Positions 1-13,061 are shown, counted from the stretch's first letter. The stretch is DNA of 64,000 nucleotides from Chrysomallon squamiferum (GCA_012295275.1 CM022666.1:10691002-10755001), one strand, 5' to 3'. Program-made: numbers and translations. The notes: generated from the sequence alone by a model not told the origin.

Positions 1-462
1 GGAGGTGATGTAAATTACATTTATACAGGTTAAGCCACTTTCCGATATAATTCGTGGTAATACTTTGAGGAAAATAATTTTGTGATAATAATTAATATAA
101 TTAATATAATTATAATTATATGATGGTGAAGTTAATCACGATACTTATTAATGATTTAATATCTGATAAAATTATAAATGTTTTTCTTTTTAGTGCATAA
201 ATAAATTTAAAAAAATAAAATACAAACAGTTTTTCAGTTAAGAGTTGGGTGAGCTTGGGATGAATGTGAATTAACAATTGCACTAAAAATGCTCTTAGCC
301 ATAGTTAGTGATTCTTAAATTGGCCAAAGGATATGATTAATAATGTGATTACTTAACATAAAATGATTATGAAACTGTGTTACATATGTTCATCTAAATT
401 ATATAAATAAAACGTTAATAAACTAATAGTTATAATATCAAGAAAACACTTTTGTTTTGTAG

Positions 463-1332
463 GCTGGTGGTTCCAGTGCTTTGTTAATGGATTTAGCTGC
501 CAATGAGAAATCGGTTCACGCTGACTTTTTTAATGGTTTGTTTATTATAATTTTATTATCTTATCTGTACCCTTTATTGGTTATGTTGTTTACCAGTACT
601 TGAATACTGTGTGTGGAGCAGACTTTTGCTCAGTGCCAGCAGGAACATTATGATATGAACTACTTTACTAATCCTTCATTGGGCTTTTTTCATTCCAACC
701 AATACCATTTAAATGCACAATCCAAGAGTATATATACATTTTCCTGTGTGTGGGAAAATGTGTGTATGTGCATATTTATATATAAACATACAAAGTTGCA
801 CACAAAATCCTTGCTGATAAGTGTTGAGATTAACATGGAGTGTTTGCATAGTAGAGTTGTATAGAGAACTTAATTTTGTTTGTTTAACCACTTCATTACT
901 AAGTCGTATCTCATGTACTGTTAATTATTTGAAATGAAAATATTCATAAGCTACATATTTTTCACAGAACTTAACAAAAATTTAGCATATGTGAGCATTA
1001 ATCACTTATAATAGTTCCTCACATTTGTTTACATACATTTTTTCTCATTTCTGATAAATGGTAGTAACAGCAGAAACATGATGGTAGTAGACAAAACCTT
1101 TGACTATTGATGTGAATAAGTAACACTGTTCTATTATAAATCAGATATTCTATTGTAACTTGAGATAGTCAGTATAATGACATATAATGTGATCAAAATC
1201 ATCAAGAGGTTACGGTGAAACTTATTTTTCAGCTTGCATGTTAATCATTGTTTAAAAAAAAAAAAAAAATTGTTTAAAATGTTTTGTCTTTCAGATTTTG
1301 ATGACCTGTTTGATGATGAAGACTTAGCTTAG
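463..1332 (+). CDS. COPS9: COP9 signalosome complex subunit 9, C-terminal exons (partial)
   Basis: Two coding exons are visible, 463-535 and 1295-1332, joined in phase 1; the first exon(s) lie before the window. The upstream acceptor is TTTTGTAG at 455-462, the donor is G|GTTTG at 535/536, the second acceptor is CTTTCAG and the stop is TAG at 1330-1332. The joined peptide contains [17 protein letters not shown] and ends in [11 protein letters not shown]. This is the conserved tail of COPS9 (formerly MYEOV2), a protein of under 60 aa whose acidic Phe-Asp-rich C-terminus is its hallmark. In animals it is an accessory subunit of the COP9 signalosome, which removes NEDD8 from cullin-RING ubiquitin ligases. 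The 3' UTR probably runs to an AATAAA near 1459. Identification rests on recalled family sequence and is strong for so short a protein. Confidence 0.9.
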
Positions 1333-2649
1333 ACTTGATATACAGTTCTATGAAATCAACATCAAGATAGTTTAATGTGGATAATCTTGGAAATCAACTT
1401 TTTCTGATAATTATGAAGTTCATGTTTGTATCAGAAGACAAGAGACAGTGAGAAGATAATAAACATTTTCATTTTTTTTATTTTATTAAATGTTCAGGTG
1501 CATCATGTAAATAGAAAATTAAATACTTTTCACAAGATGTTGTAGTGTTTTTATTTATTATTCATGAACAGAAATAGGAAGGGTGTAGTTCAAGGTTTAG
1601 TCCAATATGAAAAATTAATGTTTAACCACTTATTCATACTACAATTATTTGAAATCAAAATTTTAACAGCTTGACATATTAAAGCTAGAGATGTTTTTTT
1701 CTTCAAATAATGGAAATGTAATTAAATAGATCTTTAATTTTATTTTAAAATGTTGCATATAACAGAAACATAAACCAACTTTGAGATTTTCATTCCTTTG
1801 TAGTGACAACAATAAATTTAAATTTCTGAAAATTTACCAATTTGCAATTGTTAGTAAACTGATGATCAAAATTCTTTGTCAATGAATCAATAAAAATATT
1901 CTGTACCTTCTATATCAGTGATTCCCAACAGTGAACTCTGACCATTAGTGTTTGTGTGAACCCTTTTCATGAAATACATAGAAACAAACATATTTATTAA
2001 CCTGTGTTGATATCTCCTCGTATCATGAATATATAATTACAGCTTCAGTTTATGATTTTGACATAAAAAACATCAACCATAAATATGTAATATGTTAGAA
2101 TCCTATCATCTTAATTTTTATGTTTGAAATAAAAATACTTTCAGATTGTGGAAATAAAATCTATCAACTTATCTACCTGTCTAGCTGATAAGTAAAATAA
2201 TAATAACCTGGTTTCTGATATAACTGTATTTTAATTTATTTGAAATATTTCAGAGTTACAGAAGCAGAAAGTGCCAAAAAAAATCATTATGAAAATAATT
2301 GTTTAATTACCAGATTACAAAATAATCATTGAAACAAACATAAATGTAGTTATTTCAATTGATGTCAAACTTCATAATCTTATTAACTGTTAACATTAAA
2401 TTGGCTGAAATTTGAAAGCATATTTTTATAAACAATATCATGGTAAATGAAAGTTTTGAAATATTGTAATGTTTTGTTCTTGAGAACAATTAAGCTTCAT
2501 GTTTAATGTAATACATCCATGATGTGAAAGCAGAAGATCAAAATTTTTGCTATCTTGCTTTGACCAGCTGCTTCAACCATCCCAACAGTGAGAGCAGGTT
2601 TAAGTAAAGCATGAGACATGCTGGATTCAGGCAGGTTTGGTGACTGATT
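1333..2649. other. COPS9 3' UTR and intergenic AT-rich DNA
   Basis: This stretch separates the convergent 3' ends of COPS9 (+) and APTX (-). It is AT-rich, contains several possible AATAAA signals on both strands, and shows no convincing ORF or RNA gene. A hAT-like terminal motif at 1916 has no partner (see rejected items). Confidence 0.6.
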
Positions 2650-5553
2650 TCATGACTTTCTGGTGACATTGTGCAACACAATGTGCGATCTAAGAGATGG
2701 AATAGTGGAGAACTCTTTGCCACAAACATGACATCTGTAAACAAAAACATTATTATATTTACTAACAGCAGTAATAGTAGTACAAGCAGTAATGATGATG
2801 ATGGTAATAACGGTTGTGATAACAGAAGCAACGGCTGTAGTGGAAGACAACTTTTAAAATTTTATTATTTTCTTCTGTGAATGAAGTAATATATATAAAA
2901 AGAATTTTTTTATTTTTAATGTTAGCATCTGAAACAATTCAAAACATACAAAACTTATACAGATTATTTGTTAGTACTACAATAAGTGCACTTTAACTAG
3001 AAAGAAATACAATATCATTTGTTGGAACAACACAATGAGTTATTTCTTTGAATCATTAAAGGTATCATTTACCTTAGATGCTTTTTGAGGAGGCTGCTAG
3101 CTTGACCTGAATCGATCTCCACTTTACCTTTCTCTTCCAACTGTTTAATAATATCTATAAAATCAAATGAAACTATTTTGTCACATTCTTTTAACAAAAA
3201 TATGTTAATATACAAAAAGACAACTGGTATGTGTGTGAGTAGACAGATAAATATCATACTAACATTAGTAGTTGAAAAGTAATTACTATTCTGTTTCCCT
3301 TTCCCATTCAGAATGAGGCCAGCAATATTTAGCATGATTTCAGAAAACTAAGTTGTATGACACCAGAAGTAAATTTTTTTTTTTACCTCATGGATTATGT
3401 TCACTAAATAAAACAATGTTCAATTTGACAAAGGTTAAAAACACTTTGCTTTAAAGAACACCATTAAAAACAATATTTTTATCATTTGCCCTGATATGCC
3501 CAAAACTAGTAGTCTTGACAAACAGAAAGGATCATTTGTAATGTAAATGTATTTACTATGATCTGTTACCACATGAATTGATGAAATATTCAGTTGTGAA
3601 AGAATTCCAGTGTTTCTTTGTCTTCAAACAGGGGCTGTTGAAATCTTGACTAATCACATGAAGATGAAGATATCTATAAAAATAATGTAAAAGTAATAAA
3701 ATATGCTGATAACAAAATGCACACATAAAATTTAAAAATCAGGACATAAAAAAGATCAATAACATTTATATACATATGAAGACAAATTTGTGTGTAGACT
3801 GTAGCTTTAAGAACTGTGATAGAAATTTAATCACAGTGACAAACAATAATACTATTTAACTGGTGTTTGTGATGGTAACTGACCCCATACTTGGAATAGC
3901 ATGATATCCAAATCGAAATTTCAGTTCTTTATCTGCTCTGAAATAGAAACTGCAGAATTACAAAAAACAAATAGTTGTTTGGTAATTCCTAATTACTTTT
4001 GAATGCATTATTATATAAATCATTTTCTGAAACTGAAGGAAAAAACGGTCTTGAAAACTTCACTGGAAAATTAAAACATTGATTGAATGTATTAGTTTTT
4101 AAATTTTTCTAAGATCACACACACACACACACACTTTAGCAGTAAAAAAATATTAAGAAATGAGCTAAATCATGCTGTTTACTATAAACTTATGTTTATA
4201 TAATAATTCACATCACACGGTAGATATTTCAGTTCTAGAAGTATATTTAAAACGCTTTCATTTTAAAACAATTTATTCATCACACAAAACACTTAAAACA
4301 CAATGAGAAAATATAACTGTAATAAAAGGAAATAAAAAAACAAGTCTCACCTGTCTGCAATATCAACACCTTTCTTGTGCATATGAACCAGCAAATCTAA
4401 ATGTTTCTTTTCTAGACTTTTTAGATTTGGTATTTTTTCCTTGGGCAAAATAAGAAAGTGAAATTTAGCCTGAAAATGAAAAACAGAAATTATTTTCCAG
4501 TTTATTATTTATGATTTTCATGTTATATTGGTTTTTTGTTTTCTTTGCAGGGGGAGTTTTTATAGGTTTTTTTGGGTGTATGGGGGTAATGGAAGTTTTG
4601 GTTTCTGCTTTTGGGCCCTAAAAAACAAATTCATTTAAATATTTAAATGGTGTTACTTTTTTCTTCTGTGTAAGAAATACTTGGTGCTCCAATACAGTTG
4701 TTTCTCTATTGAAGGCTAAGGTAATAATGCATGAATCAATGGTCTTATTAACAGAATTCTTAATTTTGGTACAAATATTAGTTGTGAGATTACATTAGTT
4801 AATATCAGATTGTGAGGTGACCTGGTAGTCCTGTACAACTCACTACTCTTACTCTTAGGACATTTCCCCACTCTTAATTTTTTATAAGTGTCTGTGGCAA
4901 GAATCAACGTAGTAATACCCTGTAATTATACCCTGTAATGATGATGATAATAATAATAATAATATTTGTTGTAGTGGTAGTAGTAGCAGTAGTAGTAGTA
5001 GTAGTAATAACAGCAGCAGCAACAACAACAATAATTATGGTGATAATGATTATGACGGTAGATCTAACATGTATACAAGTGTTTATGCATGTTTGTGTGT
5101 GTGTGTGTGTGTGTGTGTCCATTTATTAGCCTCAAAATAACTTTCTACAGGTAAAAAAACCAATAAACACCCAAACTATCATTAGTCTGTTTACTGGTCT
5201 AATAAGCAACATTGCTCCTTCATGGTATATGCTTTCCTGACAAACCAAACGTTCATAATTTAGTTTTTATAAATTTTATGTAATCAAAGACCAGAGTCAG
5301 GAGGCTTTCACTATAGCAGTTTAAAGGTTCATTAAAAAAGGAACAAATTATAATAACAACACATGGGTAATTTTGGGCGATATTATTTTCCCTAGTAAAT
5401 AGTAACATCAATGATACCATTTCTAACTTTATGTGAAGTAAAACATATTAAAACTTTTAACTGATACAACTTGTTTAACATGAAACTACTCGTTGAAGTT
5501 GACAATCGTCGCATATTTTATATTTTTATTTATTTATTTATTTATTTTTATTA

Positions 5554-5595
<42 letters not shown>

Positions 5596-5601
5596 AATAA
5601 T

Positions 5602-5692
<91 letters not shown>

Positions 5693-5839
5693 TACCTTAG
5701 GATATTTATCTTTAATAATAACAACTTTATCATCAGATTCTATTCGTAATTCTGGGTCTTCCATAGATATTTGTAGCCCCTTGTTCCAATGACCGGATTG
5801 TTTTTTAAATATCTCCATTTTCCTTTTTGTATTGGCCAT
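2650..5839 (-). CDS. APTX: Aprataxin, short FHA-less form (HIT domain plus C2H2 zinc finger)
   Basis: Aprataxin removes AMP from abortive DNA-ligation intermediates and works in single-strand break repair in the nucleus. Six exons were assembled, in transcription order: 5839-5696, 4469-4351, 3937-3884, 3673-3570, 3154-3073 and 2734-2650. All have GT-AG introns, and they total 588 nt (195 aa plus stop TGA). Residues about 16-125 form the HIT domain, with [11 protein letters not shown] at the start and the catalytic segment [10 protein letters not shown] at 108-117. [14 protein letters not shown] follows. The C-terminus is a C2H2 finger (Cys169, Cys172, His185, His189), the usual DNA-binding tail. 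The N-terminal FHA domain of vertebrate aprataxin is absent, as in other invertebrate forms I recall. The start at [11 protein letters not shown] was chosen because it lies just before the HIT domain; an upstream in-frame extension to about 5944 exists. The first position of the histidine triad reads Tyr107. Intron 1 begins at once with a long (AAT)n tract. Confidence 0.93.
4116..4134. repeat. (AC)n microsatellite in APTX intron 2
   Basis: About 19 bases of perfect AC dinucleotide repeat lie between APTX exons 2 and 3. Confidence 0.9.
4938..5118. repeat. Compound trinucleotide and (GT)n microsatellite in APTX intron 1
   Basis: Interrupted GAT, AAT, GTA and CAG/CAA-type triplet runs (about 4938-5040) are followed by a (GT)n run at about 5093-5118. 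The overlapping long reading frames on both strands come from the triplet periodicity and are not genes. Confidence 0.8.
5521..5690. repeat. (ATTT)n then (ATT)n/(AAT)n tract abutting APTX exon 1
   Basis: A (TATT)n segment is followed by an inverted pair of triplet tracts, (ATT)n at about 5557-5593 and (AAT)n at about 5594-5690. The two are complementary, so they could fold into an AT hairpin. The tract ends four bases inside intron 1 of APTX, right after the splice donor at 5695-5694. Confidence 0.9.
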
Positions 5840-6549
5840 TGCGATTTGTTTTATCGGTTGCGGTAATTCCCTCCTTTCGTCGCTCTTTAATCGATAACAA
5901 CACAAAAGTCGGACTGTAAATAGCCTTTGCATTATTATAATCATATTTATTTGGGAAAAACTTCAGCCAAAACTAAACACTAATGTTTATACCATCTCTA
6001 AAATAAAATTCGACCTTAACCCTTTATAATAACGATGGCGCCAATTACAAAAATAACTTTCGTGTCTATAACCATTTTTCTGTGTAATTATTCCAACAAA
6101 TATTCCGATGTTATTTCTCAACAGCATTTTGTATTCGTTTTCTAAATGATATTTTGTCATTTATTTTCAACCTGACTCTCTCACACAATATATGATACTT
6201 GATAGTGATCCACATGCTTTAAGTTTATCTTTTGTAACTTTTTTGAAAATAAAAATTTAAAAACAATCAACAAATAACCAAAAACATTAAAATACATATC
6301 CCCTGACCCACGTCAGAACCTTATAAATCAGATCAAAAGAAACAACAGTTTCAATGAATTGCATATTTATAATTTTATTATTACGGTTCGATATTTGTTA
6401 CTATATTTAACTGACCGGAAGGTGGGAAATTCCTTTGTAAACCAACTTCCGGTAACCTTGTTTCCACGGGCGCTTTCTCCATTTTTCAGCAAAAGAAAGT
6501 TGAAGCGGAGCATACTTTTTATAAATTTAACTGTTATTTTCTGTTTCAG
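5840..6549. promoter_or_regulatory. Probable shared (bidirectional) promoter of APTX and PPP2R3
   Basis: The APTX start codon (minus strand, 5839) and the first probable non-coding exon of PPP2R3 (plus strand, ending at a CAG|GTAAAT donor at 6549/6550) point away from each other within about 700 bp. The interval is less AT-rich than its surroundings and contains ATGGCGCC near 6033 and CCGGAAG-like words near 6415-6451, which resemble motifs of housekeeping promoters. Head-to-head spacing under 1 kb is seen directly; shared regulation is inferred. Confidence 0.45.
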
Positions 6550-6751
6550 GTAAATACTTAGAAGTTATTAATATTCAGATTTTTAACGAAACTTGATATA
6601 TTTTTATGTGTCTATACTTGTTACAGAACACTTTTGACTTCAAAGAGAAGTCGCTCACCACTTCGAGGCACTTTCAGTGTTCACCATCACATGCGCTTGT
6701 AATAAAAATAATTGCAGTAGAAGTTAAACAAACAAATAAACAAATAAAAAT

Positions 6752-6758
<7 letters not shown>

Positions 6759-6801
<43 letters not shown>
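6759..6801. repeat. Poly(A) tract of about 43 bases
   Basis: An almost uninterrupted A run is followed by A/G-rich sequence, in the presumed 5' intron of PPP2R3. It could be the tail of an old retroposed element on the plus strand, but no recognisable body was found upstream. Confidence 0.85.
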
Positions 6802-6803
<2 letters not shown>

Positions 6804-7114
6804 AAAAAGGAAAAAGAAGAAGAAATCCATTACGTATAATTATTATTTTTTTAAGTACCATTTTTCTATTACCATTACACTATGTCAATAAGTATCCTAA
6901 ATCTACAAATAAATGTAATACTAGGGACGTTCTTTAATAATTTTTCTGTATAATAATATAAATACATTTCCTGTTAATGTTGCTATGTGATTATGATATG
7001 CATAAAAATTTAAGCAGTTATGTTGTTGTTTTTTGTTTTTTGGAGGGGTTTCCATCACAATTTCTAAAATATGTTTCCAAGCATTCACTAATCAGGTCCC
7101 TTGTTTTGCAGTCA

Positions 7115-7116
<2 letters not shown>

Positions 7117-7154
<38 letters not shown>
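7117..7154. repeat. (ATT)n microsatellite
   Basis: About 38 bases of perfect TTA/ATT repeat, followed by a short GT run. Confidence 0.9.
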
Positions 7155-7155
<1 letters not shown>

Positions 7156-7333
7156 GTGTGTGTGTCTGGGAGTAGACTAATAGTTAGCAGATAAAAATGT
7201 TCTTGATATATAAGAAATAAAAACTACAACAACAACAACAACAAAAACTACTGATTTGTTTCTAGCATAGATGAATAAATTAAAAAAAAAAATATATATA
7301 TTATTAAGCTAAAACTGAATATAATTAGTTTGA

Positions 7334-7334
<1 letters not shown>

Positions 7335-7430
<96 letters not shown>
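7335..7430. repeat. (CT)n-(GT)n compound microsatellite
   Basis: About 80 bases of perfect CT repeat pass directly into a (GT)n run. It lies in the presumed 5' UTR intron of PPP2R3, about 180 bp before the next exon. Confidence 0.95.
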
Positions 7431-7612
7431 GAAGTTATAACCCATGAGCTCATCTCGTGATCCCATGCTTTTGTACGAAAATGTGCACACACACACACAA
7501 ACACACACACACTTGTTTATATATCATTATATATAACACAAATTATAATTGTATAGTTGATAAAACTAATTTTTGATTATTAAAGCTAAACTTTTCTTTT
7601 ATTTGTTTTCAG

Positions 7613-7824
7613 CTTTTCAGTGTTGTTGGCCAACAACATATGAAATGCTTCAAGGGATTTTCAATGGACAGTTTCAGCTTGATATGTTTATAAAATGTAA
7701 AAACAGCTTGATGTCTTTAGAATGTCTTTGTGACTGCTACAATTCATAGTGTATCTAAAATGTCCTAAGTGAAAATTGTGGACACTTAGATTTAATGTGT
7801 ATGTAAAATGTCCAAATATCTGTG
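7613..7824 (+). other. PPP2R3B: 5' untranslated part of PPP2R3 exon with the main start codon
   Basis: A good acceptor (polypyrimidine run ending TTGTTTTCAG at 7603-7612) precedes 212 bases of leader and the start codon at 7825. An alternative acceptor CTTTTCAG ends at 7620. Upstream ATGs at 7640 and later open only short frames. Pairing this acceptor with the donor at 6550 would give a non-coding first exon in the promoter region; that link is inferred. Confidence 0.5.
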
Positions 7825-10800
7825 ATGGCTTTACGTCCAGTACTCAAGGTAAAAGTTGATGAATTATTTCTAAGATGGCTGAGTGATTCTGAAACACAAC
7901 AAGTTCTACAGGAAAACCTCAGACAGATTGTTCTGGGAGAACGACCAACTCAGCCTTCACCAAGAACAGCAGCTGGTATCAGTCACAAGCCTCAGTCACC
8001 AAGGTTACGCTCATCATCACCAACATATGGTGCTTCATCTGGTAAACTGCACAGCCCTCGTAGTCCTCGCAGACCACTGGTCTCAAAAAATAATCATCAT
8101 CATTATAATGTGACAAGCAGGGTAAGAAAAATAAAACTTTTCCAATTTGTTTCATTATTTGAATTTTGTATTTTATTTTCAGTGAGTAATAAAAATTACG
8201 TATGGAGGAAATAAAGACTATCCAGATGATCTGTAAACTCATAAGGTATAGTTCATTTTCCTCAAAAGTGAAACATCAAGCAGAAATATTTACAAAACCT
8301 GTTTATTCCAAATAATGGAAAAATAATATTTCTCACATATATTGCTTGTTTAATATACAAACTATAATATAAAATTATTTATGAAGCATATGTATTTTTG
8401 TGTGCAAACAGAAGTCAGTTGTATTTTGTTTTTAACAAAAGAAACATGACACAAACACAATAGTACATGTGTGAAAACCCCAAGACAGCATTTGTTTTAA
8501 TCAGTGTACATCTGTTTAGCAGTCATTAATCCACATAAAACCTGAAGCTAGACTTATGGATTTTGTCCTTCAATTTTATTTTACAGCTGTATGTGATGGT
8601 ATACTGGAATGTTTCTGTTTAAACTTTGGAAGAGTATTAATTTCAGAATAGCTGAATAACATATATTGTGACCCATTCTGTATCATTAAGTCATTTTTAT
8701 TTTTTATTTTTTTAACATTAAATGAAAACATAACTTTAAAATATTTTCTTCATCAGATACTTTCCTTGGTTCATATTCCATTTAAAATGTATTAACTGTA
8801 ATATAATACAGTGTTCAGGTCTTGTAAAATGTGTGCATTATATAAAATCTGGTACACTTTTTCACCTTATCATTTGTTTCTTGACCCATGTCATAAGTCT
8901 GTCCCTTTAATATTGATTTAGATTACTTCCACACTTTAAATATTCCCCTTTTTTGCTATTCTGCTCTAATCTTGCATGTTGGAAAGTCTATTACTTGTAT
9001 TAGATATAATTAAAAACTGTAATTTTATTTTGTTACATTCAGTAAATAGGCCTGATATAATATGAAGTTAAATTCATTTTAATCTATCAAAAATACAATG
9101 CATTTTACTGGTATTTAAAATCATAACAATGTCCTATTTTATTAACTGCTAATGTAAGGAATACCCTTTCATCATTTTCTGATCTTTGTATGTTCTTTTT
9201 ATATAATGCTCAAATTATCCTATTCCTGTGTTGTGCACATCAATGTATATGTAACACTCAAACATACACACACAAAACGATTTATTTGGCAGGTGTGAGA
9301 CCCCAGGCGATCTAGAATGAAACTATATTTAACAGATACAAATTAATACACTTTTAACAATAGGGTTTGTTTGATCTTTATTAATCGACTTGAAATTCTT
9401 AAAATATTTTTATAGAATATCTGGATATAACACAGAACGAAAATTAAATTAAAAAAAATACTACATAATTTTATTTACCAGATAGAGGTGCAAGTTAACA
9501 CACTTCTTAATTCACTTAGAGTTCATAAAATAGCTTCATCAAATAACATGTATATTACATAGGAGGAACATAATTTATATAACAGTTACTCAGTACATCT
9601 GACATGTATATAATAACAACTTATTGTAAGATCATCACCGCTACAGTCTAAGCCTCACTTAAATATATAAATAAAATAGAGTAACATGTTAATGAAGTTG
9701 ACTGCTGTTTTGACAAGTGTCTATAGGACATGACAGGTCATGTGAATTTGAGTGCGGTATATTTTCATGACAGGAATACTTGCAACCAAATATAGGGTCC
9801 TCATGTTGTCCTTGACATGTGCCATTTTGTCTTTACAGTTATCCTATAAAAAATTTAAAAAATAATTTTTGACTTGAAGCAGTGCAGTATAAGATTCAAA
9901 TGTCGTGGTTAAACTTGTTTGTGAGTTCAGTTGAAGAATGCTCTGTTATGCAGCATTTTGTTTGGGAGAGTCAGTGCCGCTTGGGTCCCAGCATATGTTC
10001 TTTGGGTACTGTGTGCTTTATTTACATCTGCTATTTTTGTGTTTGTGTATTTTTGTCATTTTTCTGAAAATAATTACGTTCTCCCTTTCATTTTCCTATG
10101 GCCTAGTGCTATTTCTTAATATGTGTATATATATGTATGTATGTATAAGTGAGGTTAGGTAAGTGACTTAGGCTTCAAAAATCACCATGTCAGTCTGTAA
10201 CTTGAGGAGCCCTTGTCTGTATTTTGTTTTCTCTTACTCTTTTATGCCTCATTATGAGCAGAACTCAATTTATTATTATTATTATTTAAATTTTTCAACA
10301 TACTCTTTGTATAGCAGATTTTTATTCTTTATTCTATAAAATTTTGAACTGAGTCAGTACACAAACAAATGAAAACAGTAAACAAATAAATAATAAACAA
10401 TTAATGATAAATTTAAAAAATATATATGTAAATAATAATAATAATAAAAAACAATAACAAAAAAAAGCAACAATGTAAAATAAACAACCCTCACCATAAA
10501 AACAACATCAACAAACAGAAACAAAAAAACAAAACAAACAATAACAAAAAACCTGCATTTGTTTCAGCATTGTATTATCCCAATTAGAATACATTTATTA
10601 TATTTAAAAACTAAAGATGAAAAAAGAAACAAATTAAGACAAAACAAACATTGCTAGGCTGGTGTGTTTAGATAAATTAATTCTGTAGACAGTGGTCATT
10701 CAGAAACATTTGGAAAATCTTGTGTTGTCACCATTTTAGATGTGATTGAAAGTTTATTAGGCCAGCTATATTCTGATTTCACTTGTGTGTTGCTCTTTAG

Positions 10801-13061
10801 TGATGTCAAATATCAAACATTATGGAGTGTTGTGTATGTATGCAAATGTTATCATCTTGAGCAGTACTTCCCAGTGGGAGTAGCACCTCACTGATTTTCT
10901 AACATGATGATGATGATAATTAATTTACAGTTGCTCCCATTTCTTACTCGGTGTTTACTGTAAATACATTTTTTTTTTTTTAAATTTTATTAAATGGATT
11001 AGTGGGCGCTGGAGATGAAGTTAGGAAAACATTTTAAAACCACTGATCTAGAGCCGCCTTGAAAGTTGTTTTTGATTATTTGGTGAATAAATACACAACA
11101 GTTATATTCGTAACTTTTAACTAAACAGCTATTTATAATTTGGAAAGTTTATAAAATAACCTATATCCCTATTATGTTTCTTCTCTCTTTATCTCTGTGG
11201 TTTTTAACTGTCTGATAATAAACATGGATAACAACTGTGCTGGGTGCTATATTAATTACAATACCTCTTTCATTATCTTTTCTTGTCTTCATATAACTTT
11301 TAACTTTTCTGATTCTTACTCTATGTGACAAAACAAGTTAAATTAATTTTTATAGGTTGAATTTAATACGTATTTTATTTCATACAAACCAGATGTTTCC
11401 CTTTCCTCAAATCTTCATACTGGCAATGAAAGTTTACATTTTCTGTAATATTATTGTTCATCAGAATACATTTATATACTTGGCATATCTTACCTGGACA
11501 TTTTATGGCCCCCAGGCCACATACAACCCTTTGCTTGACTCTGACTGGCCCATGTAAGGTTAACTGGGAATTACAAAATAAACATATTTTCTAATTTCAC
11601 CTCATGCATGGACTAAAGCTGCATTACTTTTATTTTGAAGGTGCTTTTTTATTCACATACAAAACGACTCAATACATAAATCAAGATGTGTGTGTGATTG
11701 AATCATTGTCACAAGCAGGTTGCAATACAACTTCAGCACTCAAAGTGTCTGCTCATGCTAAAAAAATAAAGGTAGATAGATGCTGAATGCTGGGTTTTCA
11801 ACAAAAAATTTACTGAAATTGGAGAGCAGATGTCCATGTTTAAGGATTACAATTTCAGTTGGCATTACCAGATGAAACGTGGAAAAATACAAAAATTGCC
11901 TGATGCTGAAAGGGCGTGGACATTGGAAGCTTTGCTAGCTAAGCTACAAAAACAGCAAGCTTTTTTTACCAAGCTTCACACATGCAACAACCAAGACTAG
12001 CTTTGTGATATCCCTCAAAATCACTAAAACGGTAAGCCATTCTTGGTGGGGAGTTTGTCAAAGACTGCTGGCTGGACTCTGCAGAACTAACATGCCCTGA
12101 AAAAAAAAGCATTTGAGCAAGTTCTGCTGTCCAGGTGAACTGTGACGAGAAGGATCGAGGATATTTGGAGTACAAAGACAATATTGTGATGTCTTTAGAA
12201 AGCTAAGAACCTCTTTCCAAATGTATATAAAACATTTATGTGGCTCCATGGAAAAAATAACTGCCCACCCCTGTCTTACTTGGTTGCTTATATAAGGGAG
12301 ATAACTCTTGCAGTCTCCATTTTTGATACCAGTCAACAAATATTTGACTGACTGAATTTAGAATTATTATATTAGTTTATGGAAATTAAATTTAGGCCTA
12401 AATAATAATAAACTAATGAAGAAGAAGAAGATGATGATAGTTAAAAGAAATTTAAGAAAAAAGAAATTCCAAAGAGAAAAAAGATTAATTCTTTGTTTGG
12501 TCTTATCAATCTTTTTATCATTAGATCATGCACAGTGGATCCCAGAATTAATCTTTTATTGATGCACTTTCTGTCTGTTTTCTACTCTAGTCACTGCTCA
12601 CTGCCTAGTTTGTCAGAGGCTGTGGGTTTCAACTCATAAAGTAATGTCATAATTATACCAAGAGCTGTTATTTGACACATAAATCTAAAAAAATACTCAG
12701 GTTGTTAAATAAACATTCAGTTTTCTGTGGTGAAGAAAAGTCTACTGTAATACTAGCATATTTTAAATAATGCATTTACTTTATCCTCATATAAAAAAGG
12801 CAATTCAAAATATATTAAAAATATTTCAATTTGTGTCACAGAATATTTGTCATCTTTCTCTCTCACTCACATAAACACATATATTCACACACAGACATAC
12901 ACATACATACACATCTGAGCAAACACAACTGTTTTAAAAACAACAAAAGCAAAACCGAAATAAAAAATAAAAATAAAAATTACAAAAAAACAAACAACCC
13001 CTCCATTTACCATTTACCCATTTACAATACATACATATATATATATATAATGTTTAATATT

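Noticed and set aside
1916-1935. CAGTGATTCCCAACAGTG, resembling a hAT terminal repeat.
   Set aside because: No matching inverted end and no second copy of the flanking TTCTATAT was found downstream, so an element cannot be bounded.
5551-5944. Poly-Ile, poly-Tyr and poly-Asn reading frames over (AAT)n.
   Set aside because: Microsatellite translation; only the part at 5696-5839 is a real exon (APTX).
11966-12339. Two minus-strand frames of 71 and 93 codons.
   Set aside because: They are antisense shadows of the GTF2IRD2-like relic on the plus strand.
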